From: Salipiger profundus
GTDB taxonomy: Bacteria; Pseudomonadota; Alphaproteobacteria; Rhodobacterales; Rhodobacteraceae
Assembly: GCF_001969385.1 (NCBI RefSeq)
Contig: NZ_CP014796.1
Location: 806,001 to 870,000, forward strand
Length of the DNA stretch: 64,000 nucleotides
Direction of reading: 5' to 3'
Part shown: positions 1-11,643 of the stretch, in pieces
How the letters are laid out: each line of letters opens with the position of its first letter
Numbering within the stretch: position 1 is the stretch's first letter
Position numbers and translations under genes: made by a program
The notes under the pieces: model-generated
Databases searched by the model: none
Told to the model about the DNA's origin: nothing
The model's input: the letters and a program-made list of their open reading frames with translations, nothing else

Positions 1-431
1 AGGCTCGGGTCGAAGCCGGCGGCGGAAAGACATTCCTGCACGACCGAATCCTCGGCGACGTCCTTCTCCTCGGCCCAGACCGCGCGCAGCAGGCCATGCA
101 CGAGCCCGGCCATATCTCCCCCGCCCGCCTTCTGCGCGGCGATGATCGCATAAGAGGCCGGCGCAGCGTTGGTCGGGAAATGCGCCGGCTTGAAGGTCAG
201 CGGCATCCCCAGCTTGCGTGCCTGCCGCGGCAGCTCCTGTGCGCGGTAGGCGATCCGCGAGGGATGACGCTCGGGCAGCGGCGCCCCGCCGGTGCGGGGA
301 AAGAGCGCCATGATGTCGAGCGGCTTGTAGGTGACCGTCAACCCGTGGCGATTGGCGATCGCTTCCATGCGCAACCCGGCAAGATAGGCATAGGGCGAGA
401 GAACCGTGAAATAGTAATCCAAATGCGCCAT
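1..431 (-). CDS. 2-hydroxychromene-2-carboxylate isomerase-like protein (partial, N-terminal 143 residues)
   Basis: The gene runs off the left edge, so only the N-terminal part is visible. The translation starts MAHLDYYFTVLSPYAYLAG, the thioredoxin-fold start of the DsbA / kappa-GST / HCCA isomerase family, with the Ser-Pro-Tyr (Ser12) where this family has its catalytic serine. Related enzymes use glutathione to isomerise chromene carboxylates in aromatic degradation; in roseobacters the physiological substrate is usually unknown. The ATG at 431 is preceded by a GGAGG ribosome site about 8 bases upstream. It is divergent from prs. The family call is good; the substrate is not supported. Confidence 0.8.
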   Translation of the reverse strand, partial: MAHLDYYFTVLSPYAYLAGLRMEAIANRHGLTVTYKPLDIMALFPRTGGAPLPERHPSRIAYRAQELPRQARKLGMPLTFKPAHFPTNAAPASYAIIAAQKAGGGDMAGLVHGLLRAVWAEEKDVAEDSVVQECLSAAGFDPS

Positions 432-533
432 TGTCCGGCCTCCGTTCGCGTGTGTCTTTGCCACACGCTACCTGCGTGCTAAGCGACCGGCAACGTCACG
501 AATCTGTCAAATCGCTGCCGGAGCCCCCGCCCC

Positions 534-1544
534 ATGCCCACCGTCATCGAACCCAAGCTCATCTCGGGTAATTCCAACAAGCCGCTCGCCAGCGCCATCG
601 CGCGCCGGATGTCGCTCTACCGCGGCATGTCCGTCGGTCTCGTCGATGCACGGGTCGAGCGGTTCAACGACCAGGAAATCTTCGTCGAGGTCTACGAGAA
701 CGTTCGCGGCGAGGACATGTTCATCCTCCAGTCGACCTCGCGCCCGGCGAACGACAACCTGATGGAACTGCTGATCATGGCCGACGCGCTGCGCCGCTCC
801 TCGGCCTCGCGGGTCACCGCCGTGATGCCCTACTTCGGCTACGCCCGTCAGGACCGCCGCACCAAGGCGCGCACGCCGATCACCGCCAAGCTGGTCGCCA
901 ACATGATCGCCGAGGCCGGGATCGAACGGGTCCTGACCATGGACCTGCACGCGGCCCAGATCCAGGGCTTCTTCGACATCCCCGTCGACAACCTCTACGC
1001 CTCGCCAGTCTTCGCGCTCGACATTCTCAAGCATTTCGCCGGCGAACTCGACGACGTCATGGTCGTTTCCCCGGACGTGGGCGGCGTGGCCCGGGCCCGC
1101 GAGCTTGCCAAGCGCATCGGCTCGCCCCTGTCGATCGTGGACAAGCGCCGCGAGAAGCCGGGCGAAATCGCCGAGATGACCGTCATCGGCGACGTCACCG
1201 GCAAGAAGTGCATCATCGTCGACGACATCTGCGACACCGCCGGCACGCTGTGCAAGGCCGCCGAGGTGCTGCTCGAGCATGGCGCGACCGAGGTTCATGC
1301 CTACATCACCCACGGCGTCCTGTCCGGCCCCGCCGTCGAGCGCGTGACGAACTCGGTGATGAAGTCGCTGGTCATCACCGACAGCATCGCCGCCACCGAT
1401 GCCGTCGCCGCGGCCCCCAACATCCGCATCGTGCCCACCGCGCCGATGTTCGCGCAGGCGATCCTCAACATCTGGAACGGCACCTCGGTCAGCTCGCTCT
1501 TCGAGACCGAGACCCTCGGACCGATCTACGAAGGCATCCTCTGA
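534..1544 (+). CDS. prs: Ribose-phosphate pyrophosphokinase
   Basis: Makes phosphoribosyl pyrophosphate from ribose 5-phosphate and ATP, feeding purine, pyrimidine, His, Trp and NAD synthesis in the cytoplasm. At 336 residues it is slightly longer than the usual 310-320. Recognisable family motifs are present: the SRPANDN segment near residue 63, the [21 protein letters not shown]/ribose-binding block near residue 140, and the PRPP loop [14 protein letters not shown] near residue 225. The start codon is ATG 534 with a GGAG about 12 bases upstream. It is a single gene, followed by a box-hairpin repeat and a convergent lectin gene. Confidence 0.96.
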   Translation: MPTVIEPKLISGNSNKPLASAIARRMSLYRGMSVGLVDARVERFNDQEIFVEVYENVRGEDMFILQSTSRPANDNLMELLIMADALRRSSASRVTAVMPYFGYARQDRRTKARTPITAKLVANMIAEAGIERVLTMDLHAAQIQGFFDIPVDNLYASPVFALDILKHFAGELDDVMVVSPDVGGVARARELAKRIGSPLSIVDKRREKPGEIAEMTVIGDVTGKKCIIVDDICDTAGTLCKAAEVLLEHGATEVHAYITHGVLSGPAVERVTNSVMKSLVITDSIAATDAVAAAPNIRIVPTAPMFAQAILNIWNGTSVSSLFETETLGPIYEGIL

Positions 1545-1566
1545 CCGGTCCACCCCGGGCGCCCTG

Positions 1567-1640
1567 CCCTTCTTCTGGCTGAAAATATCCCGGGGGTGCG
1601 GGGGCAGCGCCCCCGCCTCGGGTGGGCCGTCAGGCCCACC
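1567..1640 (+). repeat. Box-plus-hairpin intergenic element, copy 1
   Basis: A conserved-looking box (CCCTTCTTCT, then GAAAATATCC, then CGGGGG) at 1567-1596 is followed by two perfect hairpins: GCGGGGGC/GCCCCCGC (1598-1605 with 1609-1616) and GGTGGGCC/GGCCCACC (1621-1628 with 1633-1640). It lies between the convergent prs and lectin genes. Four more copies occur in this window. No poly-T run follows, so it is not a textbook intrinsic terminator. Confidence 0.75.
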
Positions 1641-1682
1641 AGACCTGCCATCCCGCGCCGCGCCCGGGCATCGCAGGCACTA

Positions 1683-2030
1683 CTAGAGATCCCAGTCGTC
1701 CTCGCTCGCCACCTCTCCGATCGCCGTCCACGACATGTGCACCCGCGCCACGCGGGTGTCGGACCAAGTGCGGAACACCAGTTCGAATCCCGAAGGCGTG
1801 ACGTTCTCGGCCTGCACGTCGGCCCGCAGGTTGGCGCTCTGGTCGATGTCCCAGAGCGACAGCGACACCTGCACGACCGGCGCCGACCGGAACGGCTCGG
1901 AGAAGACCACCGCCTGCCGCCGCTCCCGCGCGCCCGAGCCGGTCCACATCTCGCCGCCTGTCTCGAACTCCGAGAAGACCTCGGTTTTGCCCTGGTCGAT
2001 GCCGATCAGATGCGCCTGAAGTTTCCGCAT
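1683..2030 (-). CDS. H-type lectin domain protein
   Basis: A 115-residue protein that is almost entirely one H-type lectin domain, the fold of Helix pomatia agglutinin, which binds sugars in animals. The visible features are FSEPFRSAPVVQVSLSLWDID in the middle and the closing FRTWSDTRVARVHMSWTAIG. There is no signal peptide, so the bacterial protein is probably cytoplasmic. The ATG at 2030 gives MRKLQAHLIGIDQG; a longer reading to 2183 adds low-complexity sequence and is unlikely. It follows atpC on the same strand by about 100 bases and may be the last gene of the ATP synthase transcript. Its function in bacteria is not known. Confidence 0.85.
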   Translation of the reverse strand: MRKLQAHLIGIDQGKTEVFSEFETGGEMWTGSGARERRQAVVFSEPFRSAPVVQVSLSLWDIDQSANLRADVQAENVTPSGFELVFRTWSDTRVARVHMSWTAIGEVASEDDWDL

Positions 2031-2133
2031 GTGTCCTCCCCCCTGCCTGCGGCGATGGTGCAATCCCTGTCCCCGAAACGCCAGAGGCTCCGCACATGGC
2101 GGGGCCTCCGAATGATCCGAAAGGAAAGCTGCC

Positions 2134-2568
2134 TCAGAAGTTCGGCGACATCGGGTCGAGCCCGATGTGCGAGCCCACGGCAACCATGTCCTGCAGCAGC
2201 TTGGCCGCGTCGTCGACCGGGCCCGGCTCGTTCTCGTAGGCTTCCTTGGCCTGCTGGTAGGTGGCCTCGGCCTCCTTCACCAGCGCCTCGTAGGTCGCCT
2301 GATCCATGTCGGCATGCGGCACGGCCTTTTCGGCGAGCACGGTCATGCCGTCACCGATCTCGACGAAACCGCCGGTCACCACGAATTCCTCGGTGCCCTT
2401 CTCGGTCACGACCGTCAGGATACCGGGACGCAGCGTGGTGATGGTCGGCTCGTGGCCCGGGCCGGCCGTCAGGTCGCCCTCGGAGCCGGGAATCGACACC
2501 GACGAGGCCTGAGCGGACAGAAGGCTGCGCTCGGGGCTCACCAGATCGAATTGCATCGTATCAGCCAT
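2134..2568 (-). CDS. atpC: F1F0 ATP synthase subunit epsilon
   Basis: Central-stalk subunit of the F1 sector that couples rotation to catalysis and can inhibit ATP hydrolysis. The 144-residue protein has the N-terminal beta-sandwich ([14 protein letters not shown], then the conserved [15 protein letters not shown] near residue 27) and a short C-terminal helical part. ATG 2568 has GGAGG just upstream. It is the last F1 gene of the atpHAGDC operon, about 45 bases after atpD. Confidence 0.96.
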   Translation of the reverse strand: MADTMQFDLVSPERSLLSAQASSVSIPGSEGDLTAGPGHEPTITTLRPGILTVVTEKGTEEFVVTGGFVEIGDGMTVLAEKAVPHADMDQATYEALVKEAEATYQQAKEAYENEPGPVDDAAKLLQDMVAVGSHIGLDPMSPNF

Positions 2569-2612
2569 CAGGGCCTCCGGTTAGATGGGGGGCCAGGGCC
2601 CCCCGCAGTGAC

Positions 2613-4037
<1,425 letters not shown>

Positions 4038-4053
4038 TTATCGTCTCCGGTTC

Positions 4054-4938
4054 TTAGAGCGCCTCGGCGCCCGAGATGATTTCGATCAGTTCGTTGGTGA
4101 TGACCGCCTGACGCGAACGGTTGTACTCGATGGTCAGCTTGTCGATCATCTCGCCCGCGTTGCGCGTGGCGTTGTCCATGGCGCTCATCCGCGCGCCCTG
4201 TTCCGAGGCCGCGTTCTCCAGCAGAGCCGAGAAGATCTGGGTCGCGACGCCCCGCGGAAGCAGGTCGGCGAGGATGCGCTCCTCGTCGGGCTCGTAGTCG
4301 TAGAGCGGGCCGGACGCGTCGGCATCATCGGTTTCCGGCGCGTCGTAGGACGCCGGGATGATCTGCTGCGCGGTCGGAACCTGCGAAATCACCGACTGGA
4401 ACTTGGCGAAGAAGATCGTCGCCACATCGAACTCGCCGCCGTCGAAACGGGCCAGCAGGTCCTTGGCGATGTTCTGCGCATCGGCATAGCCGAGCTTCTT
4501 CACTTCGCTCAGATCCACGTGACCGACGAACAGGTCGCCATGGTCGCGCTTGAGCTGCTCGCGGCCTTTCTTGCCGACGGTCAGGATCTTGACCGTCTTG
4601 CCCTTGGCCTTGAGCGCAGCGATCTCGTTGCGCGCCTTCTTCACGATCGAACTGTTGAAGCCACCGCAGAGGCCGCGTTCGGCGGTCATGACGACGAGCA
4701 TGTGCACGTCGTCGGAACCGGTTCCCGAAAGCAGCTTCGGCGCGGTGGGGCTGCTGCCGACCGACGCGGCCAGCGCACCGAGCACCTTGTTGAAGCGCTC
4801 GGTATAGGGCCGCGACATTTCGGCAGCATCCTGTGCCCGCCGCAGTTTCGCGGCGGCCACCATCTGCATGGCCTTCGTGATCTTCCGGGTCGACTTGACC
4901 GAGGAGATCCGATTCTTGAGGTCCTTGAGGCTAGGCAT
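4054..4938 (-). CDS. atpG: F1F0 ATP synthase subunit gamma
   Basis: Central shaft of F1, a coiled coil that rotates inside the alpha3-beta3 ring. The 294-residue protein shows the N-terminal helix [20 protein letters not shown] with the [12 protein letters not shown] motif and the matching C-terminal helix containing [22 protein letters not shown] 4938 has AAAGGA upstream. It sits between atpA and atpD in the operon. Confidence 0.97.
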   Translation of the reverse strand: MPSLKDLKNRISSVKSTRKITKAMQMVAAAKLRRAQDAAEMSRPYTERFNKVLGALAASVGSSPTAPKLLSGTGSDDVHMLVVMTAERGLCGGFNSSIVKKARNEIAALKAKGKTVKILTVGKKGREQLKRDHGDLFVGHVDLSEVKKLGYADAQNIAKDLLARFDGGEFDVATIFFAKFQSVISQVPTAQQIIPASYDAPETDDADASGPLYDYEPDEERILADLLPRGVATQIFSALLENAASEQGARMSAMDNATRNAGEMIDKLTIEYNRSRQAVITNELIEIISGAEAL

Positions 4939-4959
4939 GATCCTGTCCTTTCAGGGCGC

Positions 4960-6498
4960 TCAGGCGTAGGTCTTGGCGAATTCGTCGAGCACTGCCTTCA
5001 GCTTGTCCGCGGGTTCGCCCTTGATCTTCGGATCCTCCGACTCGATCCAGTCGAGGATGTCCTTGCGCGTGCCGCGCAGGTACGCCAGCAGCGCCTTTTC
5101 GAACTTGCCGACCTCGTTGACCGGAACCTCGTCGAGGTAGCCGTTGGTGCCGGCGAAAATGACGCAGACGATTTCCGCGTTGGTCAGCGGCGAGTACTGC
5201 GGCTGCTTCATCAGCTCGGTCAGACGCGCACCACGGTTCAGCAGGCGCTGGGTCGAGGCGTCGAGGTCGGAACCGAACTGCGCGAAGGCGGCCATCTCAC
5301 GATACTGCGCGAGCGACAGCTTCACCGGGCCGGCAACCGAGGACATCGCCTTGGTCTGGGCCGAGGAGCCGACGCGCGACACCGACAGACCGGTGTTCAC
5401 GGCAGGACGGATGCCCTGGAAGAACAGTTCGGTCTCCAGGAAGATCTGGCCGTCGGTGATCGAGATCACGTTGGTCGGGATGAAGGCCGACACGTCGCCG
5501 CCCTGGGTCTCGATGATCGGCAGCGCGGTCAGCGAGCCGGCACCGTGATCCTCGTTCAGCTTCGCCGAACGCTCGAGCAGGCGCGAGTGCAGGTAGAAGA
5601 CGTCGCCCGGGTAGGCTTCGCGGCCCGGCGGACGGCGCAGCAGCAGCGACATCTGGCGGTAGGCCACGGCCTGCTTCGACAGGTCATCGTAGATGATGAG
5701 CGCGTGCTTGCCGTTGTCGCGGAAGTATTCCGCCATCGCGGTCGCGGTGTAGGGCGCGAGGTACTGCATCGGCGCGGGGTCCGACGCGGTCGCGGCGACG
5801 ACGATCGAGTAGTCGATGGCGCCGGTCGCCTCGAGACGCTTCACCAGCTGTGCCACGGTCGAACGCTTCTGGCCGACGGCGACGTAGATGCAGTAGAGCT
5901 TCTTGCTCTCGTCGTCGCCCGCGGCGTCGTTGTAGGACTTCTGGTTGAGGATCGAGTCGAGCGCGATCGCGGTCTTGCCGGTCTGGCGGTCGCCGATGAT
6001 CAGCTCACGCTGGCCACGGCCGATCGGGATCATCGCGTCGACGGCCTTGAGGCCGGTCGCCATCGGCTCGTGCACCGATTTACGCGGGATGATGCCGGGC
6101 GCCTTCACGTCGGCGACGCGACGCTCGGAGCCCTCGATCGGGCCCTTGCCGTCGAGCGGGTTGCCGAGGCCGTCGACCACGCGGCCGAGCAGGGCTTCAC
6201 CCGCCGGCACGTCCACGATCGAGTTGGTGCGCTTGACGACATCGCCTTCCTTGATGTCGCGGTCGGACCCGAAGATCACGACGCCGACGTTGTCGTTCTC
6301 GAGGTTCAGGGCCATGCCCATGATGCCGCCCGGGAATTCGACCATTTCGCCGGCCTTGACCGCGTCGAGGCCGTGAACACGAGCAATACCGTCACCGACG
6401 GAGAGCACGCGGCCCACCTCGGCGACTTCGGCTTCCTGTCCGAAGTTCTGGATCTGCTCCTTCAGGATCGCCGAGATCTCGGCTGCTTGGATACCCAT
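4960..6498 (-). CDS. atpA: F1F0 ATP synthase subunit alpha
   Basis: Non-catalytic nucleotide-binding subunit of the F1 head; 512 residues, the usual length. The P-loop [10 protein letters not shown] is near residue 170, and the family signature [17 protein letters not shown] is near residue 365. The ATG at 6498 directly abuts the stop codon of atpH, which suggests translational coupling. The minus-strand order atpH-A-G-D-C with F0 genes elsewhere is the arrangement known from Rhodobacterales and other alphaproteobacteria. Confidence 0.98.
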   Translation of the reverse strand: MGIQAAEISAILKEQIQNFGQEAEVAEVGRVLSVGDGIARVHGLDAVKAGEMVEFPGGIMGMALNLENDNVGVVIFGSDRDIKEGDVVKRTNSIVDVPAGEALLGRVVDGLGNPLDGKGPIEGSERRVADVKAPGIIPRKSVHEPMATGLKAVDAMIPIGRGQRELIIGDRQTGKTAIALDSILNQKSYNDAAGDDESKKLYCIYVAVGQKRSTVAQLVKRLEATGAIDYSIVVAATASDPAPMQYLAPYTATAMAEYFRDNGKHALIIYDDLSKQAVAYRQMSLLLRRPPGREAYPGDVFYLHSRLLERSAKLNEDHGAGSLTALPIIETQGGDVSAFIPTNVISITDGQIFLETELFFQGIRPAVNTGLSVSRVGSSAQTKAMSSVAGPVKLSLAQYREMAAFAQFGSDLDASTQRLLNRGARLTELMKQPQYSPLTNAEIVCVIFAGTNGYLDEVPVNEVGKFEKALLAYLRGTRKDILDWIESEDPKIKGEPADKLKAVLDEFAKTYA

Positions 6499-7059
6499 TT
6501 ATCCGACCTCTTTCATTGCATTCTGGAGGGAGTTGAGCTTCGAGCGGATCGAGGTGTCGATCATCTTCGAGCCCACCTTGACAACTAGACCGCCGATAAG
6601 CCCCTCATCGACGGTGGTCTTGATCTTCACGTCCTTGCCGACGCTCGACTTGAGCGTCTCCGCCAGCTTCGCAGCCTGCTCGTCGGACAGCGCCGTGGCC
6701 GAGGTCACCTCGGCGGTCACTTCGCCCTTCGCATCCGCGATCATCTCGCGCAGGTGCTCGAGGAGCTGCGGCACGACGAACAGGCGGCGCTTCTCGGCCA
6801 TCAGGCCAAGCGCGTTCCGCAGCGCCGGGATCAGGTCCATCTTGTCCGCGACCGCGAGGATCGCGGTCTTCATTGACTGGCGGGAGTAGACGGGCGACGC
6901 GATCAGGTCGCGCAGGTCCGGGCTGTCGCCGATCGCGAGCGCCAGGTCGCCCACGTTCTCTTCGAGCTTTTCGAGATTGTTGTTCTCTTTGGCGATTTCG
7001 AAGATCGCCGTGGCATAGCGTGCCGCGATGCCGCTGGAGATCGAAGCTGGTTCTGACAC
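6499..7059 (-). CDS. atpH: F1F0 ATP synthase subunit delta
   Basis: Peripheral-stalk subunit (OSCP homologue) that holds the F1 head to the b subunits. I place the start at GTG 7059 ([20 protein letters not shown]), giving 186 residues, the family's usual size, because GGAAGG lies about 6 bases upstream. A longer reading to 7263 would place a candidate promoter inside the coding region and adds no family sequence. The N-terminal helical domain ([16 protein letters not shown]) and C-terminal [20 protein letters not shown] end are typical. First gene of the operon. Confidence 0.95.
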   Translation of the reverse strand: MSEPASISSGIAARYATAIFEIAKENNNLEKLEENVGDLALAIGDSPDLRDLIASPVYSRQSMKTAILAVADKMDLIPALRNALGLMAEKRRLFVVPQLLEHLREMIADAKGEVTAEVTSATALSDEQAAKLAETLKSSVGKDVKIKTTVDEGLIGGLVVKVGSKMIDTSIRSKLNSLQNAMKEVG

Positions 7060-7161
7060 GTCCACCCTTCCGTCGTAAGGCCCCCGCGACACACGGGGCG
7101 TCCCGGCGTCCGGAGGCGTTGTCCCTGCCTTGAAAGAGCTCAAGGCGTCGAAATCAGCGCG

Positions 7162-7190
7162 GATGTAGCAGAGCCACCCGTAGCTCGCAA
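7162..7190 (-). promoter_or_regulatory. Candidate sigma-70-type promoter for atpHAGDC
   Basis: Read on the minus strand, TTGCGA (7190-7185) and TACATC (7167-7162) are separated by 17 bases, a plausible -35/-10 pair about 100 bases before the atpH GTG start. The -10 match is moderate, so this is inferred from spacing and position. Confidence 0.4.
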
Positions 7191-7236
7191 CATGCTTAGG
7201 GGTTTTTAAAGGGTCGGTGAAGGCAGGTTTTGCGCC

Positions 7237-7278
7237 CCCTGCCGAAAGACCGTGCAAGAGCACGTGCGGCAGGGTTTT
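7237..7278 (+). terminator. Terminator-like hairpin with T run, plus strand
   Basis: CCCTGCCG (7237-7244) pairs with CGGCAGGG (7267-7274), with an inner CGTGC/GCACG stem, followed by TTTTGTT. It has the shape of an intrinsic terminator on the plus strand, yet no plus-strand gene precedes it nearby. Confidence 0.5.
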
Positions 7279-7527
7279 GTTAAATAAACATTTTTCTTCG
7301 TATCAGGGGGTTAGCGCGCATATTGACGCTCCCGTCGATCGAGCCTCCAAGATAGCGCAAACGGGGCAAAACATGCCCGTTCGCGGCATCCCGGACACAC
7401 CGCGGCACCAACTGAAGTCGGGGGTTGCGGTCCGGCCGGAGGTGTATCTCGCGCAGGGTCGAGGCATGGGTCAATGCCGCGCACGTCACGTCCCGGTGAT
7501 CCGATTCTGCGGTGCGCCCGGCAGTCT

Positions 7528-8277
7528 TCAGATCGGCTTTGAGCCCTTTTCGGGCCGCGGCGTGAGCACGTCGAGCGGGTTCGGTACGCGGACCTTGTCA
7601 CCCAGCCCGCGCCTCTGTGGCGGGTAGCGTTTCGAGACCCGCACGATCAGCACGCCGCCGGCGACCAGCGCCGGAATGGCGCGGCCGACCTTCTCCCACA
7701 TCGGACCGGTGCGCATCCAGAAGCGCCGGCTCGAGGGCGGCTGGTAAAGCACCGAGACATGCGACCGCCGCACGAAGTCGTGCCGCTTGAGCTGCGCGTC
7801 GAGCTGGCTCAGGGAATAGGGCCGCCCATAACCGAAGGGGGTGTTGTCGGAACGCGCCCAGAGCCCGGAGCGGTTGGGCACCACCAGCAGCGCCTCGCCC
7901 CCCGGCCCCAGCACACGGTAGCATTCCTCCAGAACCTCGGAGGGCCGCTCGGAGGTCTCGAGCCCGTGCATCATCACCAGTCGGTCGACATGGCCGGTCT
8001 CGAGCGGCCAGAGCGTTTCCTCGCACAGCAGCGCCACGTTGGGCTGCCCGGCCGGCCAGGGGATCACCCCCTGCGGTCCGGGCATCAGCCCGACGACCCG
8101 ACGGCTGGTCTTGAGATAGGGGCGCAGCAGCGGCACCGCGAAGCCGTAGCCGACGACCGTCTGCTTCGTGGTGTCCGGCCAGAAGCGCACCACCTGGTCC
8201 CGCACGATCCTCTGCGCCGCGCGCCCGAGCGCGCTGCGGTAGTAGAAATCCCGCAGGTCGTGCACGTCCAGGTGCAT
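7528..8277 (-). CDS. SAM-dependent methyltransferase, class I
   Basis: A 249-residue soluble protein. The glycine-rich SAM motif appears as [15 protein letters not shown] near residue 40, with an acidic region and the later [21 protein letters not shown] (motifs resembling those of UbiE/Methyltransf_11 proteins) near residue 120. The substrate cannot be read from the sequence. ATG 8277 gives [18 protein letters not shown]; an upstream ATG at 8295 is possible. It is divergent from gloB, with only 63 bases between the starts, and this pairing hints at a shared promoter region, not a shared pathway. Confidence 0.8.
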   Translation of the reverse strand: MHLDVHDLRDFYYRSALGRAAQRIVRDQVVRFWPDTTKQTVVGYGFAVPLLRPYLKTSRRVVGLMPGPQGVIPWPAGQPNVALLCEETLWPLETGHVDRLVMMHGLETSERPSEVLEECYRVLGPGGEALLVVPNRSGLWARSDNTPFGYGRPYSLSQLDAQLKRHDFVRRSHVSVLYQPPSSRRFWMRTGPMWEKVGRAIPALVAGGVLIVRVSKRYPPQRRGLGDKVRVPNPLDVLTPRPEKGSKPI

Positions 8278-8340
8278 TGCGGCGGCGCTCCTCATCCGGT
8301 TAGCTGGGTGCAGACTGCCAAAGCCCGAGAGGAAAAGTCC

Positions 8341-9096
8341 ATGGAGATCATTACAGTCCCCTGCCTCAGCGACAATTATGCCTACCTCGTGCAGGGACCC
8401 GATGGCGTCTGCCTGGTGGACGCCCCCGAAGCCGGGCCGATCATCGAGGCGCTCGAGACGCGTGGCTGGAGCCTCGACACGCTGCTGATCACCCATCATC
8501 ACCACGACCACGTCGGCGGCGTCGCCGAGCTGCGCGAAAGATACGGCTGCACCGTCATCGGGCCCGGGGCGGAAGAAGCGAAACTGCCGCCGCTCGACCG
8601 CGCGGTCGAGGGTGGCGACACGATCACCGTGGCCGGCACGCCGGTCGAGGTGATCTTCGTGCCGGGCCACACGCTGGGCCACGTCGCATTCTATCTGCCC
8701 GAGGCCGCGGCGGTCTTCACCGCCGACAGCCTCATGGCGCTCGGCTGCGGCCGCGTTTTCGAGGGCACCCCCGCGATGATGTGGGACAGCCTGTCGAAGC
8801 TCGCCGCGCTGCCGCCAGAGACGATGGTCTACTCGGGTCACGAGTACACGAGCGCGAACGCCCGCTTCGCATTGACTATTGAACCGGACAACGCCGCGCT
8901 TAAATCTAGGGCAGACGCCATCGCCAAAGCCCGGACAGAGGGGCACCCCACCGCCGCCTGCAAGCTGTCCGAGGAACTGGCCACCAACCCCTTCCTGCGT
9001 CCCGACTCCCCCGAGATCCAAGATCTCTTGGGCCTTCAAGGCGCGCCCGCGGCCGAGGTTTTCGCCGAAATCCGGGCCCGGAAGGACAGCTTCTGA
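8341..9096 (+). CDS. gloB: Hydroxyacylglutathione hydrolase (glyoxalase II)
   Basis: Hydrolyses S-D-lactoylglutathione to lactate and glutathione, the second step of methylglyoxal detoxification in the cytoplasm. The 251-residue protein belongs to the metallo-beta-lactamase fold: the binuclear metal motif [10 protein letters not shown] is at residues 51-60, followed by GHTLGHV near 114 and the C-terminal HAGH-specific domain with [16 protein letters not shown] 8341 has GAGAGGAAAAG upstream. Confidence 0.95.
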   Translation: MEIITVPCLSDNYAYLVQGPDGVCLVDAPEAGPIIEALETRGWSLDTLLITHHHHDHVGGVAELRERYGCTVIGPGAEEAKLPPLDRAVEGGDTITVAGTPVEVIFVPGHTLGHVAFYLPEAAAVFTADSLMALGCGRVFEGTPAMMWDSLSKLAALPPETMVYSGHEYTSANARFALTIEPDNAALKSRADAIAKARTEGHPTAACKLSEELATNPFLRPDSPEIQDLLGLQGAPAAEVFAEIRARKDSF

Positions 9097-9171
9097 CCCG
9101 CCGCTTTTCACGCCAGATTGCCTGGTAAGACTTAAATGTGACCGGCGGGGCCTCAGAAATTCCTTGAAGCG

Positions 9172-9187
9172 TGGTCGGTATCGACCA
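9172..9187. promoter_or_regulatory. Inverted repeat upstream of clpA
   Basis: TGGTCG-GTAT-CGACCA is a perfect 6-base inverted repeat about 65 bases before the clpA start. It could be an operator or a chance hairpin; no regulator can be named. Confidence 0.3.
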
Positions 9188-9252
9188 AACTTTAACTGTA
9201 GAAGGCAATGTTGGGCCTCGCCGCCCGACGCAGACAATGAGGAGCGCCGCCC

Positions 9253-11583
9253 GTGCCGTCTTTCTCGAATACCCTCGAACAGGCCATTCACGCTGCCCTG
9301 GCTCTCGCGAACTCGCGCAGCCATGAATTCGCGACGCTGGAACACCTCCTGCTCGCACTCATCGACGAACCCGATGCCGCCCGCGTGATGAAGGCCTGCT
9401 CCGTGGACACCGAGGAGCTGCGCACCACGCTGGTGGAGTTCATCGACGAGGATCTGTCGAACCTCGTCACCGACATCGAGGGCTCCGAGGCGGTCCCGAC
9501 CGCCGCCTTCCAGCGGGTGATCCAGCGCGCCGCCATCCACGTGCAGTCCTCGGGCCGCACCGAGGTGACCGGTGCCAACGTCCTCGTCGCGATCTTCGCC
9601 GAGCGCGAATCGAACGCGGCCTACTTCCTGCAGGAGCAGGACATGACCCGCTACGACGCGGTGAACTTCATCGCGCATGGCGTGGCCAAGAACCCGGCCT
9701 ACGGCGAAGCCCGCCCCGTGCAGGGCGCGCAGGAGGCCGAGGAAGAAGCCAAGACCCAGTCGCAGGAAGCGCCCTCCGACAACAAGGAATCGGCGCTCGG
9801 GAAGTACTGTGTCGATCTCAACGCGAAGTCCCGCAAGGGCGACGTCGACCCGCTCATCGGGCGCGAACACGAGGTCGAGCGTGCGATCCAGGTGCTCTGC
9901 CGCCGCCGCAAGAACAACCCGCTGCTGGTGGGTGATCCCGGCGTGGGCAAGACCGCCATCGCCGAGGGCCTGGCGCGCAAGATCGTCAACGGTGACACGC
10001 CGGCCGTGCTTGCCAACACCACGATCTACTCGCTCGACATGGGCGCGCTGCTCGCCGGCACCCGCTACCGCGGCGACTTCGAAGAGCGGCTGAAGGCCGT
10101 TGTCACCGAACTCGAGGAACACCCCGACGCGGTGCTCTTCATCGACGAGATCCACACGGTGATCGGCGCCGGCGCCACCTCGGGCGGGGCCATGGATGCC
10201 TCGAACCTGCTGAAGCCCGCGCTTCAGGGCGGCAAGCTGCGCACCATGGGCTCCACCACCTACAAGGAGTTCCGTCAGCACTTCGAGAAGGACCGCGCGC
10301 TCAGCCGCCGGTTCCAGAAGATCGACGTGACCGAGCCTTCGGTCGAGGACACCGTGAAGATCCTCAAGGGGCTCAAGCCCTATTTCGAGGAGCATCACTC
10401 GATCAAGTACACGGCGGACGCGATCAAGTCGGCGGTCGAGCTTTCGGCGCGCTACATCAACGACCGCAAGCTGCCCGACAAGGCCATCGACGTCATCGAC
10501 GAGGCCGGCGCGGCGCAGCACCTCGTGGCCGAGAGCAAGCGGCGCAAGACCATCGGTGCCAAGGAGATCGAGAATGTCGTGGCCAAGATCGCCCGCATTC
10601 CGCCCAAGAACGTCTCCAAGGACGATGCCGAGGTGCTCAAGGACCTCGAAGCCTCGCTCAAGCGCGTGGTCTTCGGTCAGGACACCGCGATCGAGGCGCT
10701 GTCGGCATCGATCAAGCTGGCCCGTGCCGGCCTGCGCGAGCCCGAGAAGCCCATCGGCAACTACCTCTTCGCCGGCCCCACCGGCGTCGGCAAGACCGAG
10801 GTGGCCAACCAGCTCGCCAGCACGCTGGGCGTCGAACTGCTGCGCTTCGACATGTCGGAATACATGGAAAAGCACGCGGTCAGCCGCCTGATCGGCGCGC
10901 CGCCGGGCTACGTCGGCTTCGACCAGGGCGGCCAGCTCACCGACGGCGTGGACCAGCACCCGCACTGCGTGCTCCTGCTCGACGAGATCGAGAAGGCGCA
11001 CCCGGATGTCTACAACATCCTGCTGCAGGTGATGGACCACGGCACGCTGACCGACCACAACGGGCGCACGGTGGACTTCCGCAACGTGATCCTCATCATG
11101 ACCTCGAACGCGGGTGCCGCGGAGCAGGCCAAGGCGGCAATCGGTTTCGCACGCGACCGCCGGACGGGCGAGGACACCGCCGCCATCGAGCGGACCTTCA
11201 CGCCGGAATTCCGCAACCGTCTCGATGCGGTCATCAGCTTCCAGCCGCTGCCGAAGGAGGTCATCCTCTCGGTGGTCGAGAAGTTCGTCCTTCAGCTCGA
11301 GGCGCAGCTCATGGATCGCAACGTGACCATCGAGCTGACCAAGCCGGCGGCCGAATGGCTCGCCGACAAGGGCTACGACGACCGCATGGGCGCCCGCCCT
11401 CTGGGCCGGGTGATCCAGGAGAACCTGAAGAAGCCGCTGGCCGAGGAGCTGCTGTTCGGCAAGCTCACCAAGGGCGGCGTGGTCAAGGTCGGCGTGAAGG
11501 ACGGCCAGCTGTCGCTTACCATCGACGGCCCCGACAAGCTGCGGCTCTCCTCAAAGCGCCCGCCGCTTCTGACCGCCGACTGA
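9253..11583 (+). CDS. clpA: ATP-dependent Clp protease ATP-binding subunit ClpA
   Basis: AAA+ unfoldase that feeds N-degron and other substrates to ClpP. The 776-residue protein has the Clp N-terminal double repeat (residues 1-150), a first AAA+ module with Walker [11 protein letters not shown] near 230 and Walker [15 protein letters not shown], and a second with [10 protein letters not shown] near 510 and [15 protein letters not shown]. It lacks the long ClpB middle coiled coil, which separates it from ClpB. The usual partner clpS is not adjacent; gloB lies upstream. A clear terminator follows the stop codon. Confidence 0.95.
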   Translation: MPSFSNTLEQAIHAALALANSRSHEFATLEHLLLALIDEPDAARVMKACSVDTEELRTTLVEFIDEDLSNLVTDIEGSEAVPTAAFQRVIQRAAIHVQSSGRTEVTGANVLVAIFAERESNAAYFLQEQDMTRYDAVNFIAHGVAKNPAYGEARPVQGAQEAEEEAKTQSQEAPSDNKESALGKYCVDLNAKSRKGDVDPLIGREHEVERAIQVLCRRRKNNPLLVGDPGVGKTAIAEGLARKIVNGDTPAVLANTTIYSLDMGALLAGTRYRGDFEERLKAVVTELEEHPDAVLFIDEIHTVIGAGATSGGAMDASNLLKPALQGGKLRTMGSTTYKEFRQHFEKDRALSRRFQKIDVTEPSVEDTVKILKGLKPYFEEHHSIKYTADAIKSAVELSARYINDRKLPDKAIDVIDEAGAAQHLVAESKRRKTIGAKEIENVVAKIARIPPKNVSKDDAEVLKDLEASLKRVVFGQDTAIEALSASIKLARAGLREPEKPIGNYLFAGPTGVGKTEVANQLASTLGVELLRFDMSEYMEKHAVSRLIGAPPGYVGFDQGGQLTDGVDQHPHCVLLLDEIEKAHPDVYNILLQVMDHGTLTDHNGRTVDFRNVILIMTSNAGAAEQAKAAIGFARDRRTGEDTAAIERTFTPEFRNRLDAVISFQPLPKEVILSVVEKFVLQLEAQLMDRNVTIELTKPAAEWLADKGYDDRMGARPLGRVIQENLKKPLAEELLFGKLTKGGVVKVGVKDGQLSLTIDGPDKLRLSSKRPPLLTAD

Positions 11584-11607
11584 TCTCGGCACGGGATCCG
11601 ACACATG

Positions 11608-11643
11608 GCCCCGCCGCGCCCTCCGCGCGGCGGGGCTTTTTTT
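11608..11643 (+). terminator. Intrinsic terminator of clpA
   Basis: A perfect 12-base stem GCCCCGCCGCGC/GCGCGGCGGGGC with a 5-base loop is followed by seven T residues, 25 bases after the clpA stop. Confidence 0.92.

Larger units (their letters stand above)
7060..7527. other. 468-base intergenic region before the atp operon
   Basis: No convincing gene. It holds a candidate minus-strand promoter for atpHAGDC (7162-7190), a hairpin followed by a T-rich run reading on the plus strand (7237-7278), and an AT-rich stretch at about 7275-7304 that stands out from the GC-rich surroundings. The remainder, 7305-7527, shows nothing I can name; short open frames in it lack family sequence. Confidence 0.5.

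Noticed and set aside
452..483. CACGC-TACCT-GCGTG repeat and weak -35/-10 match before prs
   Set aside because: Hexamers match the consensus poorly and the short palindrome is within chance for this composition.
7280..7489. Small minus-strand frame before atpH
   Set aside because: No ribosome site or recognisable sequence, and composition is that of non-coding GC-rich DNA.
9163..9195. Possible heat-shock (sigma-32) promoter for clpA starting CTTGAA
   Set aside because: No acceptable -10 element at 16-18 bases; the nearest TTTAAC is about 21 bases away.
8278..11058. Minus-strand extension of the methyltransferase frame antisense to gloB and clpA
   Set aside because: No family sequence before the methyltransferase domain, and it runs through two well-recognised genes on the opposite strand.
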